The position numbers and the translations under genes were made by a program. From Amaurobius ferox (lineage: Eukaryota > Arthropoda > Arachnida > Araneae > Amaurobiidae), in the NCBI GenBank assembly GCA_951213105.1, contig OX578145.1, positions 11,097,707 to 11,161,706 on the forward strand: 64,000 nucleotides of DNA, in the 5' to 3' direction. Under the pieces are notes generated by a model. The model was given only the letters and a program-made list of their open reading frames with translations, ran no database searches and was not told the DNA's origin. How positions within the stretch are numbered: the first letter of the stretch is position 1; each line of letters opens with the position of its first letter. Below, piece by piece: positions 34,165-46,650 of the stretch.

Positions 34165-36068
34165 GATGTTTGTTTCATGTTTTCGTGATGTTTTAATTGA
34201 TTGTCATATTAAGTGATGTTGATTAAATTGTCGTTTTCTTTAGTTGACTATTAGTTTCTTTCGGCTAATAACACCCTGTGTCACCGCCTCCTTTAGACGC
34301 TGCCTGTTCAGTTAGCCGTCTCTCCATAGTAAACGGTGATTTGCGTAGGAAAACGATCTGCAGTAGATGGCGCTACATCGGTGGAATGAAGTGATACAGC
34401 TTAATATTGAAAAGAGATATAAAAGTGTTTGAAATGGGATTTAATTTTTAATTTACAAACATTATATGCGAAAGCAAAGGTATAAAAAAAACGAGGGCAT
34501 AGTGAAATTAGGATGGACGACGTTTTTTATTGGTTACACACAAAAAAAAAATTATGGTCTAATTTTTCTTTTAATTTAGTTTTATGATTTTTTTCCCCTT
34601 ACAATTCTTTTGATAATAATTTCTTTATGAGAAAAAAATTCCAAACACCACAAGTCAGGAGACTTGAAGAAAGAATTATAATCCATATAATATCTCATAA
34701 ACCCACTTTGTAATTAAAGAAAAAATACTTACTTGAAATTAAAGGGCTTCAAACATTTAACAAAACCACAACAAATTGAAATTTTACATGCATTCAATAT
34801 GTGAATCCTTCATCAAAAATTTATATATAAGTTAAATCATAAAAATCATAGAAAAATGACTTCAGATAATAAATTTGTGATAAAGTGAAAAGTTATTCTT
34901 TGATGAATTTTCATGTTCTTATATGAAGAAATTTATTATTCCAAATAATTTTTCAATGAATTTTCTATTTCAATTTTTAATCATGGATATACACTTCATG
35001 AAATACATTTGTAATATTTCAATTTGTTGTGTATGTGCTAAGTGCTCTAAGTTCTTTTACTTCCTGCAGAAAGTTTTTTTTCTATGTAAACTACATTAAG
35101 AGTGGCAGAGCAAAATGTGCATTTCTCCTATTGAAATGTATATAATTATTCTTAGCTTCAGGACATGAGTATAGATTAGGTATGACTCCACCGCTCCTAG
35201 GGATGCAAAATATGTAATAATAGTTTAATAATTGATCTCTTTCACGTATGTCTATTGTAAAAGTACTTTCAATATAACTGATTGCCTAATTTAAGTGATT
35301 TTATCATATAGTCTGGTCATTTATGTTAGTAAAAATTTTATATTTAGGCTACATTAATAAGAATTGTGCTTTAAAATTTTTTATTTTATTCAATATCTAT
35401 ATTTTAGCACATAAAAAGTTACACCCCCTTCCCTTCAGGCCTATAATAATCTTTTAATGTATGTACTTCTGTATTTTTTATTAGTAACATAACCATGATA
35501 AGTATTTATGACTCTACAATATTAAAAACTTTAGATCTCAGCCCTTTGTATATTGATCACCTGCCTAGGATGCAGCCCAGAAATGAGAGTGGTGAAAACA
35601 AGTTTTACTATATTTTTTTATAAAATAAAAAGTGTCATTTAAATAGCAAAATTGAAATGCATTACAAATTTGTGTGTATAGAAGCATCCAGAATTTGTAT
35701 TTGACTACACTATTGTTACATAAAAAATAGATAAATCCTTTATATGCAAAATCTATAATTTTTGACAATTTTTTTCATTAAAATGAAACAAATTCATAAT
35801 AAAATAAAATACACATACATTAATGTTCCCTTGATACACACAACCTTGATTTCAATATAAAAATATATATAAGAACATCCAATGATAAAATCAAATCAGC
35901 AATAAAATTAACTTTAAAATCAAATTAACAATAAACTTAAGGATAAAATACAATGATAAAAGTAGAAAAAACAACTACCAAAAATTTTAATTTCAAGGTT
36001 ATTCTACCGTAAACCAATCTAAACATATGGATAAACCGCAAAAAACATACGACACAAGGGGCGCCCTC
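34165..36068. other. Non-coding interior of the mariner
   Basis: 34260-34400 has GCAGTAGATGGCGCTACATC, reminiscent of mariner subterminal text. 34430-36060 is AT-rich with no repeat that I can match and no gene. It may be an unrelated insertion of about 1.6 kb. Confidence 0.4.
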
Positions 36069-36081
36069 ACGCGGTACAATG

Positions 36082-36367
36082 TTGTTGTTGAAACCCAGAC
36101 CGTCCGACCTACCAGAAAGGTGTAAGGTAACTGTTTGAACGGTCGGGAAGTGCCACCCAATTTAGACCGGAACCCAGTGGGGGAGGTATCCACAGGGACC
36201 GTACCCTCCTTCCCCTACCACCAACCTCTCGGAAGGACTTTCGGACCCACATGTTTAACGTGATCGTACTCCGCATGAACACGGCGGCAGTTTTGGCAGT
36301 GGCTGGAATCGAACCCGGGCCTACCGAATGCAACTCCAGCGCGCTAACCAATGGGCTACCGCGCCCC
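36082..36367 (-). mobile_element. SINE family 1, tRNA-headed (minus strand)
   Basis: Complete from a (CAA)n tail at 36082-36090 to the head GGGGCGCGGTAGCCCATTGG ending 36367, with B box GGGTTCGATTCC. Flanked by the near-identical 14-mers ACGCGGTACAATGT (36069) and ACACGGTACAATGT (36368). Confidence 0.9.
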
Positions 36368-36683
36368 ACACGGTACAATGTAGAAGACCCAGACCGTCCG
36401 ACTCGTCCAGAGGACTAAGAGCAACTATTTGGACGGCCGGACGCGGTACAATGTTGAAGACCCAGACCGTCCGACTCGTCCAGAGGACTAAGAGCAACTA
36501 TTTGGACGGCCGGGAGGACGCGGTACAATGTTGAAGAGTGTTGAAGACCCAGACCGTCCGGCTCGTCAACAAGGACTTGAGCAACCATTTGGACGGCCGG
36601 GAGACGCGGTACAATGTTGTTGTTGTTGAAACCCAGACCGTCCGACCTACCAGAAAGGTGTAAGGTAACTGTTTGGACGGTCG
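36368..36683 (-). repeat. Array of four SINE 3'-hairpin units
   Basis: Units at 36382-36440, 36455-36517, 36532-36603 and 36618-36683 each contain only the SINE 3' hairpin plus GGTCTGGGTCTTCA-type tail, and are separated by copies of the 14-mer ACGCGGTACAATGT (36368, 36441, 36518, 36604). The four are of three sequence types (CTCGTCCAGAGGACTAAGAG twice, CTCGTCAACAAGGACTTGAG, CCTACCAGAAAGGTGTAAGG), so simple duplication of one unit does not explain them. Confidence 0.88.
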
Positions 36684-37821
36684 GTCACAACTCAAAATTC
36701 AGCGCCAGCAGCTGACTGAACAGGAGGGGGTGCCCATATTTGACAAATACAGCGCCATCTATCGGTACATTTTTAAGTATTTCAAGTATCTCTTTTCCTT
36801 CGCCAAACAAAATTCCATTGCTTCACTTATACATGTCAAATATCAGGTCATTCTAACCAGTGATTCCTACTTTACAGAGTTTTAAAATCGAAACTTTCAT
36901 TATAATCACCCTTTATATAAAGTTTTACGTAGCGTATGACCTCAGATACTAAAAATGAAACTATAGCGTTACTTTATTTCTTATCTATATAAATAAAATT
37001 GAAAATCCCTCTCGTTATGTTAAATAAATATTCATGTTATGCATAATTTTGCATTCTATACCCAAACTATAAGTAATATATAAAGAAATAAAGAAAAGAT
37101 TGAATCTAATTCTGTATGGAATATTACGAGCTATCACATCTTCAGATTGATTTATTTATACAACCTCATCATTAGGCATATTAAGTTTAACGGTCTTCCA
37201 TAATTTATATGAAGTTTAGCTAGAGCAAAAGCTTGAACCAGCTACTTCCAGATCCCGAGACAAATGCTCTCATTGAGCTTCTCCGACTGTAAAAAAAAGC
37301 GTATTTTCTTAATGCATGATAAAGATATAAAAGTGATATCAATTAGATGTAGCGTTCAATGACACAATCGTATCCGATATACATTTATCCATCGAGTTTC
37401 AATTCAAACGAAATTAATTTTACCATAATAGAACTCACTTAAAAGAGGCAAAACCTTAATGAGAAGAAACCCAGCCAATGTGCTTCTAGGAAATGAGCTT
37501 CTGATTAAAATTAATGATGAATACGTAACGATTAATCACTTTCTCACGGTGATTTCTTTACTTCTGTGAATATTTCAATCTCAAAAGACTGCGATTATTT
37601 CTTAATTTTCGTTCTACCGCACATTGTTACGGTAGCTGATTTCATTAAGGTTATTGAGACATTCGGGCTAAAATATATAGATTAAGGATTTGGGTAGACT
37701 CTAGCCACTCTTTATTTTTCAAAAACGAAAGAAATTAGAAAATGTTTAGTGATTGTATAAATTGTCAGAGGTCATTTGTATCACTTATCGCAAAAGATCT
37801 TGTACAAAAACCTTGCTGCCG

Positions 37822-37888
37822 CCGGGAATCGAATCCTGGATCTCCAAACTGGCCAGCCGACGCTCAACCGTTGAGCTATTGGGACGAA
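37822..37888 (-). repeat. SINE family 2 tRNA-like head, copy a
   Basis: The minus strand reads GTCCCAATAGCTCAACGGTT (A box region) and GGATTCGATTCCCGG (B box), with a tRNA-like D arm AGCTCAACGGTTGAGC. A second tRNA-derived SINE family, unrelated in body to family 1. Confidence 0.75.
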
Positions 37889-38202
37889 ATTGCAAGCTCA
37901 TACCATCGAAGCGGACTCTGCATTCTCCACTCTCTAATGTCAAATTGTCGAGCAACTGACCATCTGACTGACCACCTCCGGTTATTTTTACCACAGCTTA
38001 GCCTCCTGCTATTATTATTTTTACCCAGGTTAATATTACGTATTGTCGATAACCTCTCAATTTCAAATCGACGCTCAATCTTTGAGAGTCCGCTGAACCT
38101 GTACTAGTTGTACCAGGGTCACTTTCAGACCTCCAACGTCTTGGCACTAACCTACAGGGTTGATTGGTTCAATCGCCATTGTAAAGAACCTTATTTGTCC
38201 CA

Positions 38203-38270
38203 ACCGGGAATCGAACCCTGAATCTCCTTTCTGGCCAGCCGACGCTCTGCCGTCGAGCTATTGGGACGAA
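38203..38270 (-). repeat. SINE family 2 tRNA-like head, copy b
   Basis: GTCCCAATAGCTCGACGGCA on the minus strand, with B box GGGTTCGATTCCCGG. The body to the left (38101-38202) shares CACTAACCTACAGGG(T/C)TGAT with copy c. Confidence 0.75.
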
Positions 38271-39224
38271 ATTGCAGATTCTTATTGTCAAAGTAGACTC
38301 TGCAATCTTATGCATCTAATGATCTTATGAAAAATCATATGTATTCAGTATACAAATTTACATACACACAAATTTTTAATTTGGAGACCAAAAAAAAAAA
38401 TATGAACAGCAGCAGCGTGGCTATCTTTATATAATTAAATATAATACTATTTTTTGTTTTATAACTAAATGTTTATCCCTTAAACACGAAATTTTATTTC
38501 CAGGGAATTTTCGATACGGCAAATCGATGGATGCACAAAACACATTACGTTTAATATGTATGTTTTCTCCAAATATGTTGGATGAGACAAAGTGATACTA
38601 GACAAATGTATAAATAACTATGTAGCTTCCTTTGATACAGTGAAGTAACTTCTGCCCTATAACAACGCATTCCATCTAAACGAGAAAGTACCTATACATG
38701 ACCATCCGTGGACTCTAATTCCTCGGTTATTAACGCTCATTAGCACGGTGCTCACTACGTGATTTCTAGTGAACACAAAACTCATGAAAACAAAGATATT
38801 ATAAATTTTCTGATAGAAGTATCGTAACTTCGAATCCAAAAAGGTAAAGGGCATTTTTAACCCCGCCCATCATTCATAAAATACTAATCGCTAAAAATTA
38901 CAATGAAACTATATTAACATTTGGATTTATACCTTAAATAAACATTGGTATGTAGGCATAAATCTACTGAGTATTGTTAGTGGGTGCTATAATAAATATA
39001 TTGAAAAGTCGTATAATAATTAACAGGATAGATGGGTATAAGTGCGTGTATTCGTGGATATTAAGAGCGCAAGTGTTGCTAGTGGATGACTGGTAGGGAA
39101 CCTTTTACGTAATTTTAAACACCTCATCATATGACTGGCTCAACATACAAGAAGTATACGGAATTACAGTTCAAGTATGCAGAATTTCAAAACACCTTTG
39201 GCATAAATATTTTCAATCCAACAG

Positions 39225-41502
39225 CCGCTACCTAATTCACCTTTCCCTGAGCACCATTCTATTCACCTTTCCCTAAGCACCAGCAACACAGCCTCATAGC
39301 CGATACAAACTTCTAAAATCTCCCTCATTACTGATATTGATGGATAAAATCTCAACAGAGCCTTTTGTGGAAACATCTTATCAAAACTGCTATAAATTTC
39401 AAATTTGCGAGGACTGAACGCTCGGGTGATTTTCTTCATCCTTTGTAAGTGCATTTTAAATGGAGTATCTGTTTCGAAAATGCAAACTGGGGGTGGGGTT
39501 ATAAATCACGATCTTCTGAAAATCCAGTTACAATTTCGTACCGAAAACTTGGAAATAGACTTATTGTAGTATTCCGATAGCCTTGTTTGGTGTATACCCC
39601 GTGTTATATTGCTTTTAATAAACTGGCACTGATAGAGAATGAATTTTGTGGGTAAAAATAATATCTCTCAAAATATTTTGGGTACTGTAAAATAATTTTT
39701 AAAAGAAGAACATTTTTGATTTACTTCTACACTATTTCATATTTATAAAAAGATAGTATTGTAATAGGGTCGGAAGTCAGATCCTAGGATTTCGAAGGAT
39801 ATACACGTTTCGTTTTAATCATCACTGACTGAGAATCCACCCTTTTTAAGAACATTCTATTCACTCTGTTTATATTTACTGAAAATATCTTTTAAACTAT
39901 GAAAGATATATAGAAATAAGAGCGACAAAAATTATCAGTTAGAAATCCAGGATTGAGATCAATAATTTATTTTTACAAAACTCGCATAGCTGTCGAACAA
40001 TAAAAATAATAAAAATGTCTTCATAATATGTGTCTTCATTCATAAATGTCTTCATTCATAATAAAAATGTCTTGTCAATTTAAATTAACTTAAAAAGTGA
40101 TGATTTGATGAATGATTGATTTAAAGAGAGACTGTTTTACCTAAAGAGAGGTCTAAGCACCTCACGTTTAATTTGAATCACCCTGTATGATTGTATCACT
40201 GCTGAAACGTAACATTATGTACAGAAAGTCATGTGCTGATCACAGATCTTTTTTCTTTGTATCATTTTCCTAATTTTATGCAGGATTACTACCAGTCTAC
40301 CAATAAGGTTGTCTTTAACTTTAGCCATATTTTCTTTTTATAACCGTCCCCGCTTGCATCCAGAAACTAATTATTGAAACATATATTTTCTTGAAAAAGA
40401 TACAGAAATATTGAAAAGCCTCTTCGAGCATTTTTATTATTATCATAAAAAAGAAGAAAAAAAAACTTCGCCTTTATCCCTTGTAGAACGCGCGTCTATT
40501 TTCAATAATAACCACTACAAATAGTAGGAAAGAATATAAAAGGCGAATTTCCTTTGATGTGCTGTTCAAAAATATGGTTTTGATTAATATCATCAGAAAT
40601 ATGATTTAAATTGAGAAATTTGTTTAAAAAATCGAGTTCAATCTCGCTAAGAGCTAATGAAATTTCAAAATTCTAAATTTACATAGCATTTGGAGCAGAG
40701 GTTTATTAAGAGGCTATTACATATTTGAGGCAAAGTTCATTTGGCCATACCAAGGCCATTTTAAATGTCTCCACTATACTATATACTATTAATAATGAGA
40801 ATAATGATGATAATAATAAAAATAGGGACTACAAATTTTATGCATAAAACTGTTTTGAATTTAAATCAACCGATTTTTAAAATTAATTATTGTTATTGTT
40901 GTCCTGAAATTAATCAATTGTTGTTCAATTGTTACGAATATCAATAATATCTTCACGGCATAGTGTCTGGCCCGAGTAAAAGTGATATTTACAAATAATT
41001 ATTATTATTTAAAGGTCCGGGTCGCTTAGCTTCGGCGACCCAATCGTTGGACTTGGTAACACATTTGGCGAAATATTTGTATGTCAGTGATTTTTGGCGA
41101 GTTCTGGAAACATCTCGAATTTTATAAATGGGCAGAGAACTTTACGAGTTACGTCGTCTTTTCCAGAAGGGCAGGCCTTCGTTGGTTTTGGAAACGTCAG
41201 CGAGCGTAGGACACGTAGGCGGTCGTGTGAGCCGGTATAATTGAAAGTGCTTGCGAAGGTAACAAGGTACGGCACCAACTGGCTATTACGCCTGCCTAGC
41301 ATTCAATACGAAAGTGCTCGTGAAGCGAGCGTCAATGACTAGGAGGCGAAGCCTCTCGACCCGTGAAGCAAATTACAGGAGTTGGCAAGCGAAGCAAGTA
41401 GAGATGGGAGCCACCTACTAAGTTAATTAAAAGTGCCATTTTACAATCACTGTATATTACCTCGATATTTATATTAAAAGTTATGCTTCAGTTATTTGAC
41501 TT
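39225..41502. repeat. Core of U2
   Basis: Co-linear with U1 27000-29220 and U3 43515-45728: CACCTTTCCCTAAGCACCAG, the short A-like repeat (39712-40255), a reduced AAT tract (40793-40824) and the GC-rich island (41030-41425). Confidence 0.8.
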
Positions 41503-42177
41503 CGTTCACCATTATATTTTCGATTGTCCTTTTTCTAAAAATTTTCATCCCTGCAAACCCTCCCCCTCTAATAAACCAATTTGGTTCTCCAAAGTTCGTT
41601 CTAATACCTCTTCAGTAGATAAAATTAAAACTGTATTCTTGTTGCCATGGAAATTTCTAATAAAGTGACCTAAGCTTATGAGTAAATTCTGCTCTCAATT
41701 AATTTTGATCAGTGAATCCCTTTATTTCATTCTATTGTGTTCCTTTCATATTTTCTGTTTTTAAGAAAAAAAAAAGCTATGTTAACTGTTCTTATTTTCT
41801 CGGTTCTTTCTTTTTCTTTTGACCCTTTTTATTTGTATTTTTTCTAATTTTTCTTTTCTAAATTTTATTCTAAATTTCTGTTTTTGTTTCTCATGTGCCT
41901 AATTTTTTTTTCCTTTTCATATATTTTTCTTTCTATATATTTTCTATATTTTACTTTTAAAATTTTATTATTTTTTAATGTTAATTTATTCTTCATTATG
42001 TTATTATACCTCACTCTAAATTTTATTTTTCAATGATCTTTTTATCTATATTCGCAATAATCCTTTTCCCATTTTTGAAACATGGACGTACTTGTCAAGT
42101 TCGAATATTATGTAACACTGTCTGTTTAATTATACTATTTTTCATCCATTGTCATCTTTTTAGATCTAAATAAAAGT
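41503..42177. other. Pyrimidine-rich unassigned spacer
   Basis: T- and C-rich on the plus strand, especially 41750-42010 (long T runs broken by single C). The frame at 41483-41668 crosses the U2 boundary. No gene. Confidence 0.45.
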
Positions 42178-45100
42178 TCGTTTGGCGGGATGGTAGACCT
42201 TGGGTGCCTCCTGAGTTCATGAGCTATCTTTTCTCGGCCGTGCAGCTAGCTACTCCAAACCCACTATGTGAGTGCACGGTCTGGGGTCTTCAGACCTCTA
42301 AGATGTTTTGGCGGAGAAGTCTGGAGAAGTCCACCTTCAACTGCGGAGCAGTGAGGACGTAATGTTGAGTGCTCCCAGTAGAGTGAAGCCCAGGTAGCGC
42401 GTCTTTGCACTAACCTACAGGGCTGATTTGTTCAGGCTCAATTGTAAAGAACCTTGCTGGCCCAACAGGGAATCGAATCCTGAATTTCCTTTCTGACCAG
42501 CCGAAGCTCTGCCGTTGTGCTAGCGGGACGAAATTGCAGGTTCTTGTCGTCAAAGTGGACTTTGCAATCTTATGCATCTAAAGATGTTATGCATCTATAT
42601 AAAATCTTATGTAAAATCATATGTATTCAGTATACAAATTTCCATACACATAGATTTTAAATTTGGAGAAGCCAAAAAAAAAAAAAAAAAAAAATTAACG
42701 GCAGCAGCGTGGCTATCTTTGTAGGCTCAACTTTGTATTTAAATATAGAATTAAAAATAATGTTATTTTTTGTTTAATTATTAAATGTCATCGCTGAAAC
42801 CCGAAATTTTATTGACAAGGAATTTTTGATACGGCAAATCGATGGATGAACAAAACACATCACGTTTAATCAAAGCTTGTTATATGTATCTTTTCTCTAA
42901 ATATGTTGGATGGGACAGAGTGATATAAGAAAAATGTAAATAACTACGTAGCATACAGTGAAGTAACTTCTGCCCTATAACAAGGCACTGCATATAAACG
43001 AGAAAGTACCTATACATTACCATTCGTGGAACATAGTTCCTCGGCCACGGTGCGCACTATGTGATTTCTAGTGAACACAAAACTCATGAAAACAAAGGCA
43101 TTGTAAATTTCCTGGTAGAAGACGAATCGAAAACCGCTAAAAGGCGCTTTTAACTCCGCCAACCATTCATAAAATACTAATCGCTAGAAAATTACAATGA
43201 AACTGTGTTAACATCTGGATTTCTACCTTAAAGAATCACCGGTATGAAGGCATAAATCTACTGAGTATTGCTAGTGGGTGCTATAATAAATATATTGAAA
43301 AGTCGTATAATAATTAACAGGATGGATCGGTATAAGGGCGTGTATTTGGGGATATTAGGAGCGCAAGTGTTTCTAATGGGAGACTGGTAGGGAACCTTTT
43401 ACTCACTTTAAACACCGCGTCATATGACTGGCTCAACATACAAGAAGTACACCGAATTACAGTTAACGTATGCAGAATTTCAAAACACATTTGGTACAAA
43501 TATTTTAAACCTAATAAACTCCATTCACCTTTCCCTAAGCACCAGCAACATCGCCTCATAGTCGGTACAAACCTTCTAAAACCTCCTTCATTACTGATAT
43601 TGCTGGATAAAACCTCAAACCAGCCTTTTGTGGAAGTATCTTATCAAAACTGTTATAAATTTCAATCTTTGCGAAGACTGAACGCTCGGGTGATTGTCTT
43701 CATCCTTTCTAAGTGGTTTCTAATGGAGTATCTGTTTCTGAAAATGCAAACTGGGGGGTGGGGTGATAAATCACGATCTTCTGAAAATCCCGTTACAATT
43801 TCGGACCGAAAACTTGGAAATAAGACATATTGTAGAATATCCCGATAGCCTTGTTCGGTATATACCCCCTCCCCTCTTCATGTTATATTGCATTTGCTAA
43901 ACTGGTACTGATAGAGAATAAATTTTCTGGGTAAAAATAATATCTATCAAAATATTTTAAGTACTATAAAATAATTTTTAAAAGAGGAAAATTTTTGATT
44001 TACTTCTACACTATTTCATATTTATAAAAGGATAGTATTGTAATAGGGTTGGAAATCAGATCTTAGGTTTTCGAAGGATCTACACGTTTTAATCTCTCAT
44101 CACTGACTGAGAATGCACCCTTTTTAAGAACATTCTATTCACTTTGTTTAAATTGACTGAAAATACCTTTTAAACCATAAAAGATACATAGAAATAAGAG
44201 CGACAAAAATATTCAGTAAAAAATCCAGGTTTGAGATCAATAATTTATTTTTACAAAACTCGCATAGCTGTCAAGCAATAAATAGTCTTGTCAATTTAAG
44301 GTAAATTGAAAAGTGATGATTCGTGGATTGATTTAGTTTTTCCTAAAGAGAGGTCTAAGCACATCATGTTTAATTTGAATCATCCTGTATGACTGCCTGA
44401 CTGCTAAAACGCAACATTATGTACAGAAAGTCATGTGCTAGTCACATGTCTTTTTTCTTTGTATCATTTTCTTAATTTTATGCAGGATTAGTACCAGTTA
44501 AAGCGTCATAAAGATGTCTTTAACTATATACACATTTTCTTTTTCATAACCGCGCCCGCTTGCATTCAGAAACTAATTATTGAAACATATCTTTTCTAAA
44601 AAATATACAGTACAAATATTGAAGAGCTTCTTTGTGCCTTTTTATAATTATCATAGAAAAGAAAAAAAAAACTTCGCCTTTGCTCCTTTGTAGAACGCGT
44701 GTCTATTTTCAATAAAAACCACTACAAATAGTAGGAAAGAATATAAAAGGCGAATTTCCTTTGATGTGCTGTTCAAAATACATTTTTGATTAATATCTTC
44801 ACAAATATGATATAAATTGAGAAATTTGCTTAAAAAATCGAGAGCAATCTCGCTAATAGCTAATGAAATTTCCAAATTCTAAAATTACATAACATTTAGA
44901 GCAGAAGATTATCAAGAGGCTATTACATATTTGAGGCAAAATTCACTTGGCCGTACCAAGGCCATTGTAAAAGCCTCCACTATACTATATTACTATATAG
45001 TATGTTTATTAAATACTATTAATAATGATGATAATAATAATAATAATAATAATAAAGACTTCAAATTTTATGCATAAAACCGTGGCTTTGAATTTAAATC

Positions 45101-46650
45101 AACCGATTTCTAAAATTAATTATTATTCTTGTTGTCCAAAAATTAATCAGTTATTGTTCAAGTGTTACCAATATCAATAATATCTTCACGGCATAGTGTC
45201 TGTCCCCAAAAAAATTATATTTACAGGTAATTATTATTATTTAAAGATTTGGCTCGATTGATTTCAGCGATCCAATCGTTGGACTCGATAACACATTTAG
45301 CGAAACATTTCTAAGTCAGTTATTTTTGGCGAGTTCTGGAAACTTCTCGAATTTTATAAATGGTTTCAGAACTTTACGAATTGCGTCGTCTTTTCTAGAA
45401 GGGCAGACCCCGGGGTTTTGAAAGCGTCAGCGAACGTAGGACACGTAGGCGGTCGTGTACGCCGGCATGATTGAATGCGCTCGCGAAGTTAACAAGGGAC
45501 GGCCTTAACAGGCTATTACGCCTGCCTAGCAGTCAACACCAAAGTGCTCATGAAGCAAGCGTCAATGAGTAGAAAGGGAAGCCTCCCAACTCGTGAAGCG
45601 AATTACAGGAGTTGGCAAGCGTAGCAAGCAGAGAGCGGAGCCACCTACTAAGTAAAATAAAAATGCTATTTTACAATCACTGTATATTTCGTGGATATTT
45701 ATTTTAAAATTACACTTCAGTTATTTGACTTATCGTATGTAAGGAATTTTAAAGATATCCCATATTCGAAGTTCAGTTTGATGAAAGTTAAGGTAATCAC
45801 GATTTACCAATAATTCCGACATAAAGCTTCACTGAAATTCTAACAACTTATCCAACGTTAATAATGCTTCCTACTCTTCCATTATATATAACTCGCTCGT
45901 TACTTCTTTCGAAGTTCAACGGGGTATGAGTCTGAACCCCCACGAGTATGAAGAGAAAATATTTTAGACGGAAATCTCAACCCCAAACGGTTGGACGAGA
46001 AATACAGCAGAGGTCCAGATCATTCCTCACACGGAGCCTGCAACTTTCCATTAAATAATCCGAGTTTAGAGAAGTGAGATAATCATAAAGTTTTGAGACG
46101 TGAATTAAGACGGACAGGTTTTCCGTGATTACGCCCTGGGGCGCCGTTCTTGAAATTTCGCATTCAGTCATATACTTGACGACGTACTGCGTTATACTGT
46201 AATTGTTTGACGACCGGGGAAAATTGCAGAAATGAACTCATTTAAAATCAAGCCTCTGAAGAATTAGAATCAAAATCACCCAAAGTATGCCGAATTGTGT
46301 GGAGTTTTATGGGTCATAGTGAGTTAAAAGTGTTTTCTCATACTGGTATTTAAGTCTGTCAAAGAGAGGGACATTAATACTCAAAAGTGAAGCTGCAACT
46401 TTTTAAATAAGCTTTATTTCGTTTAATAATATAGGGTGTTTTTTAGCGCCAACAATAATAGTCTCAATTGAAAATTGGCATATTTAGGTGATGCCTTGTG
46501 GTCCAATTTCGTCCTTTTATGTTCCCGGTAGAGGTGGGGCTTCTGGGGTGTTCTGAGAGATTTTACCCCCCTCCCCCTCCCCATTTTATTCACTCCGTAA
46601 AAAAACTCGAAAGTCCGGCTCAGTTAGCTTCGATCCTGTAGTCAATATTA
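42178..46650. repeat. Segmental unit U3
   Basis: The left part matches 38110-39225 in U2; from 43510 it follows U1 and U2. It contains a SINE family 2 copy, a poly-A run (42669-42691), the A-like repeat (43995-44465), an AAT tract (45018-45056) and a GC-rich island (45250-45655). Between 46330 and 46490 it has about 160 bp absent from U1 (around GTGTTTTCTCATACTGGTAT). It keeps the empty site for the U1 SINE. Confidence 0.8.
42230..42530 (-). repeat. SINE family 2, copy c with body
   Basis: The head at 42464-42530 has B box GGATTCGATTCCC. The A box is decayed (AGCACAACGG). The body continues left through CACTAACCTACAGGGCTGAT to about 42230. Confidence 0.65.

Larger units (their letters stand above)
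32720..36913 (+). mobile_element. Tc1/mariner element (DD37D type), inactive, enlarged
   Basis: The left end CAGGGTGATTATAATTAAAG and the inverse of the right end AAGGGTGATTATAATGAAAG continue as inverted repeats of well over 100 bp, including CCGATAG(G/A)TGGC. Flanking TA duplications are at 32718-32719 and 36914-36915. U1 has the unoccupied site at 26351-26363. Behind the transposase lies about 2.5 kb of unrelated sequence, including SINEs (36082-36683), so later insertions have enlarged it. Confidence 0.9.
37666..39224. repeat. Segment shared between U2 and U3 but not U1
   Basis: From about 38110 it matches 42410-43510: CAATCTTATGCATCTAA, AAAATCATATGTATTCAGTA, CAGCAGCGTGGCTATCTTT, TTTTCGATACGGCAAATCGA, GCCCTATAACAACGCA, AGTGGGTGCTATAATAAAT. 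No gene is recognised. Confidence 0.7.
31281..41502. repeat. Segmental unit U2 (interrupted)
   Basis: Pieces homologous to U1: 31281-32717, 36916-37665 and 39225-41502. Interruptions: the mariner at 32720-36913, and 37666-39224, which matches the left part of U3. A 144-bp palindrome (31737-32032) is new here. Similarity to U1 stops abruptly at about 41502 (TTATTTGACTT). Confidence 0.78.
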
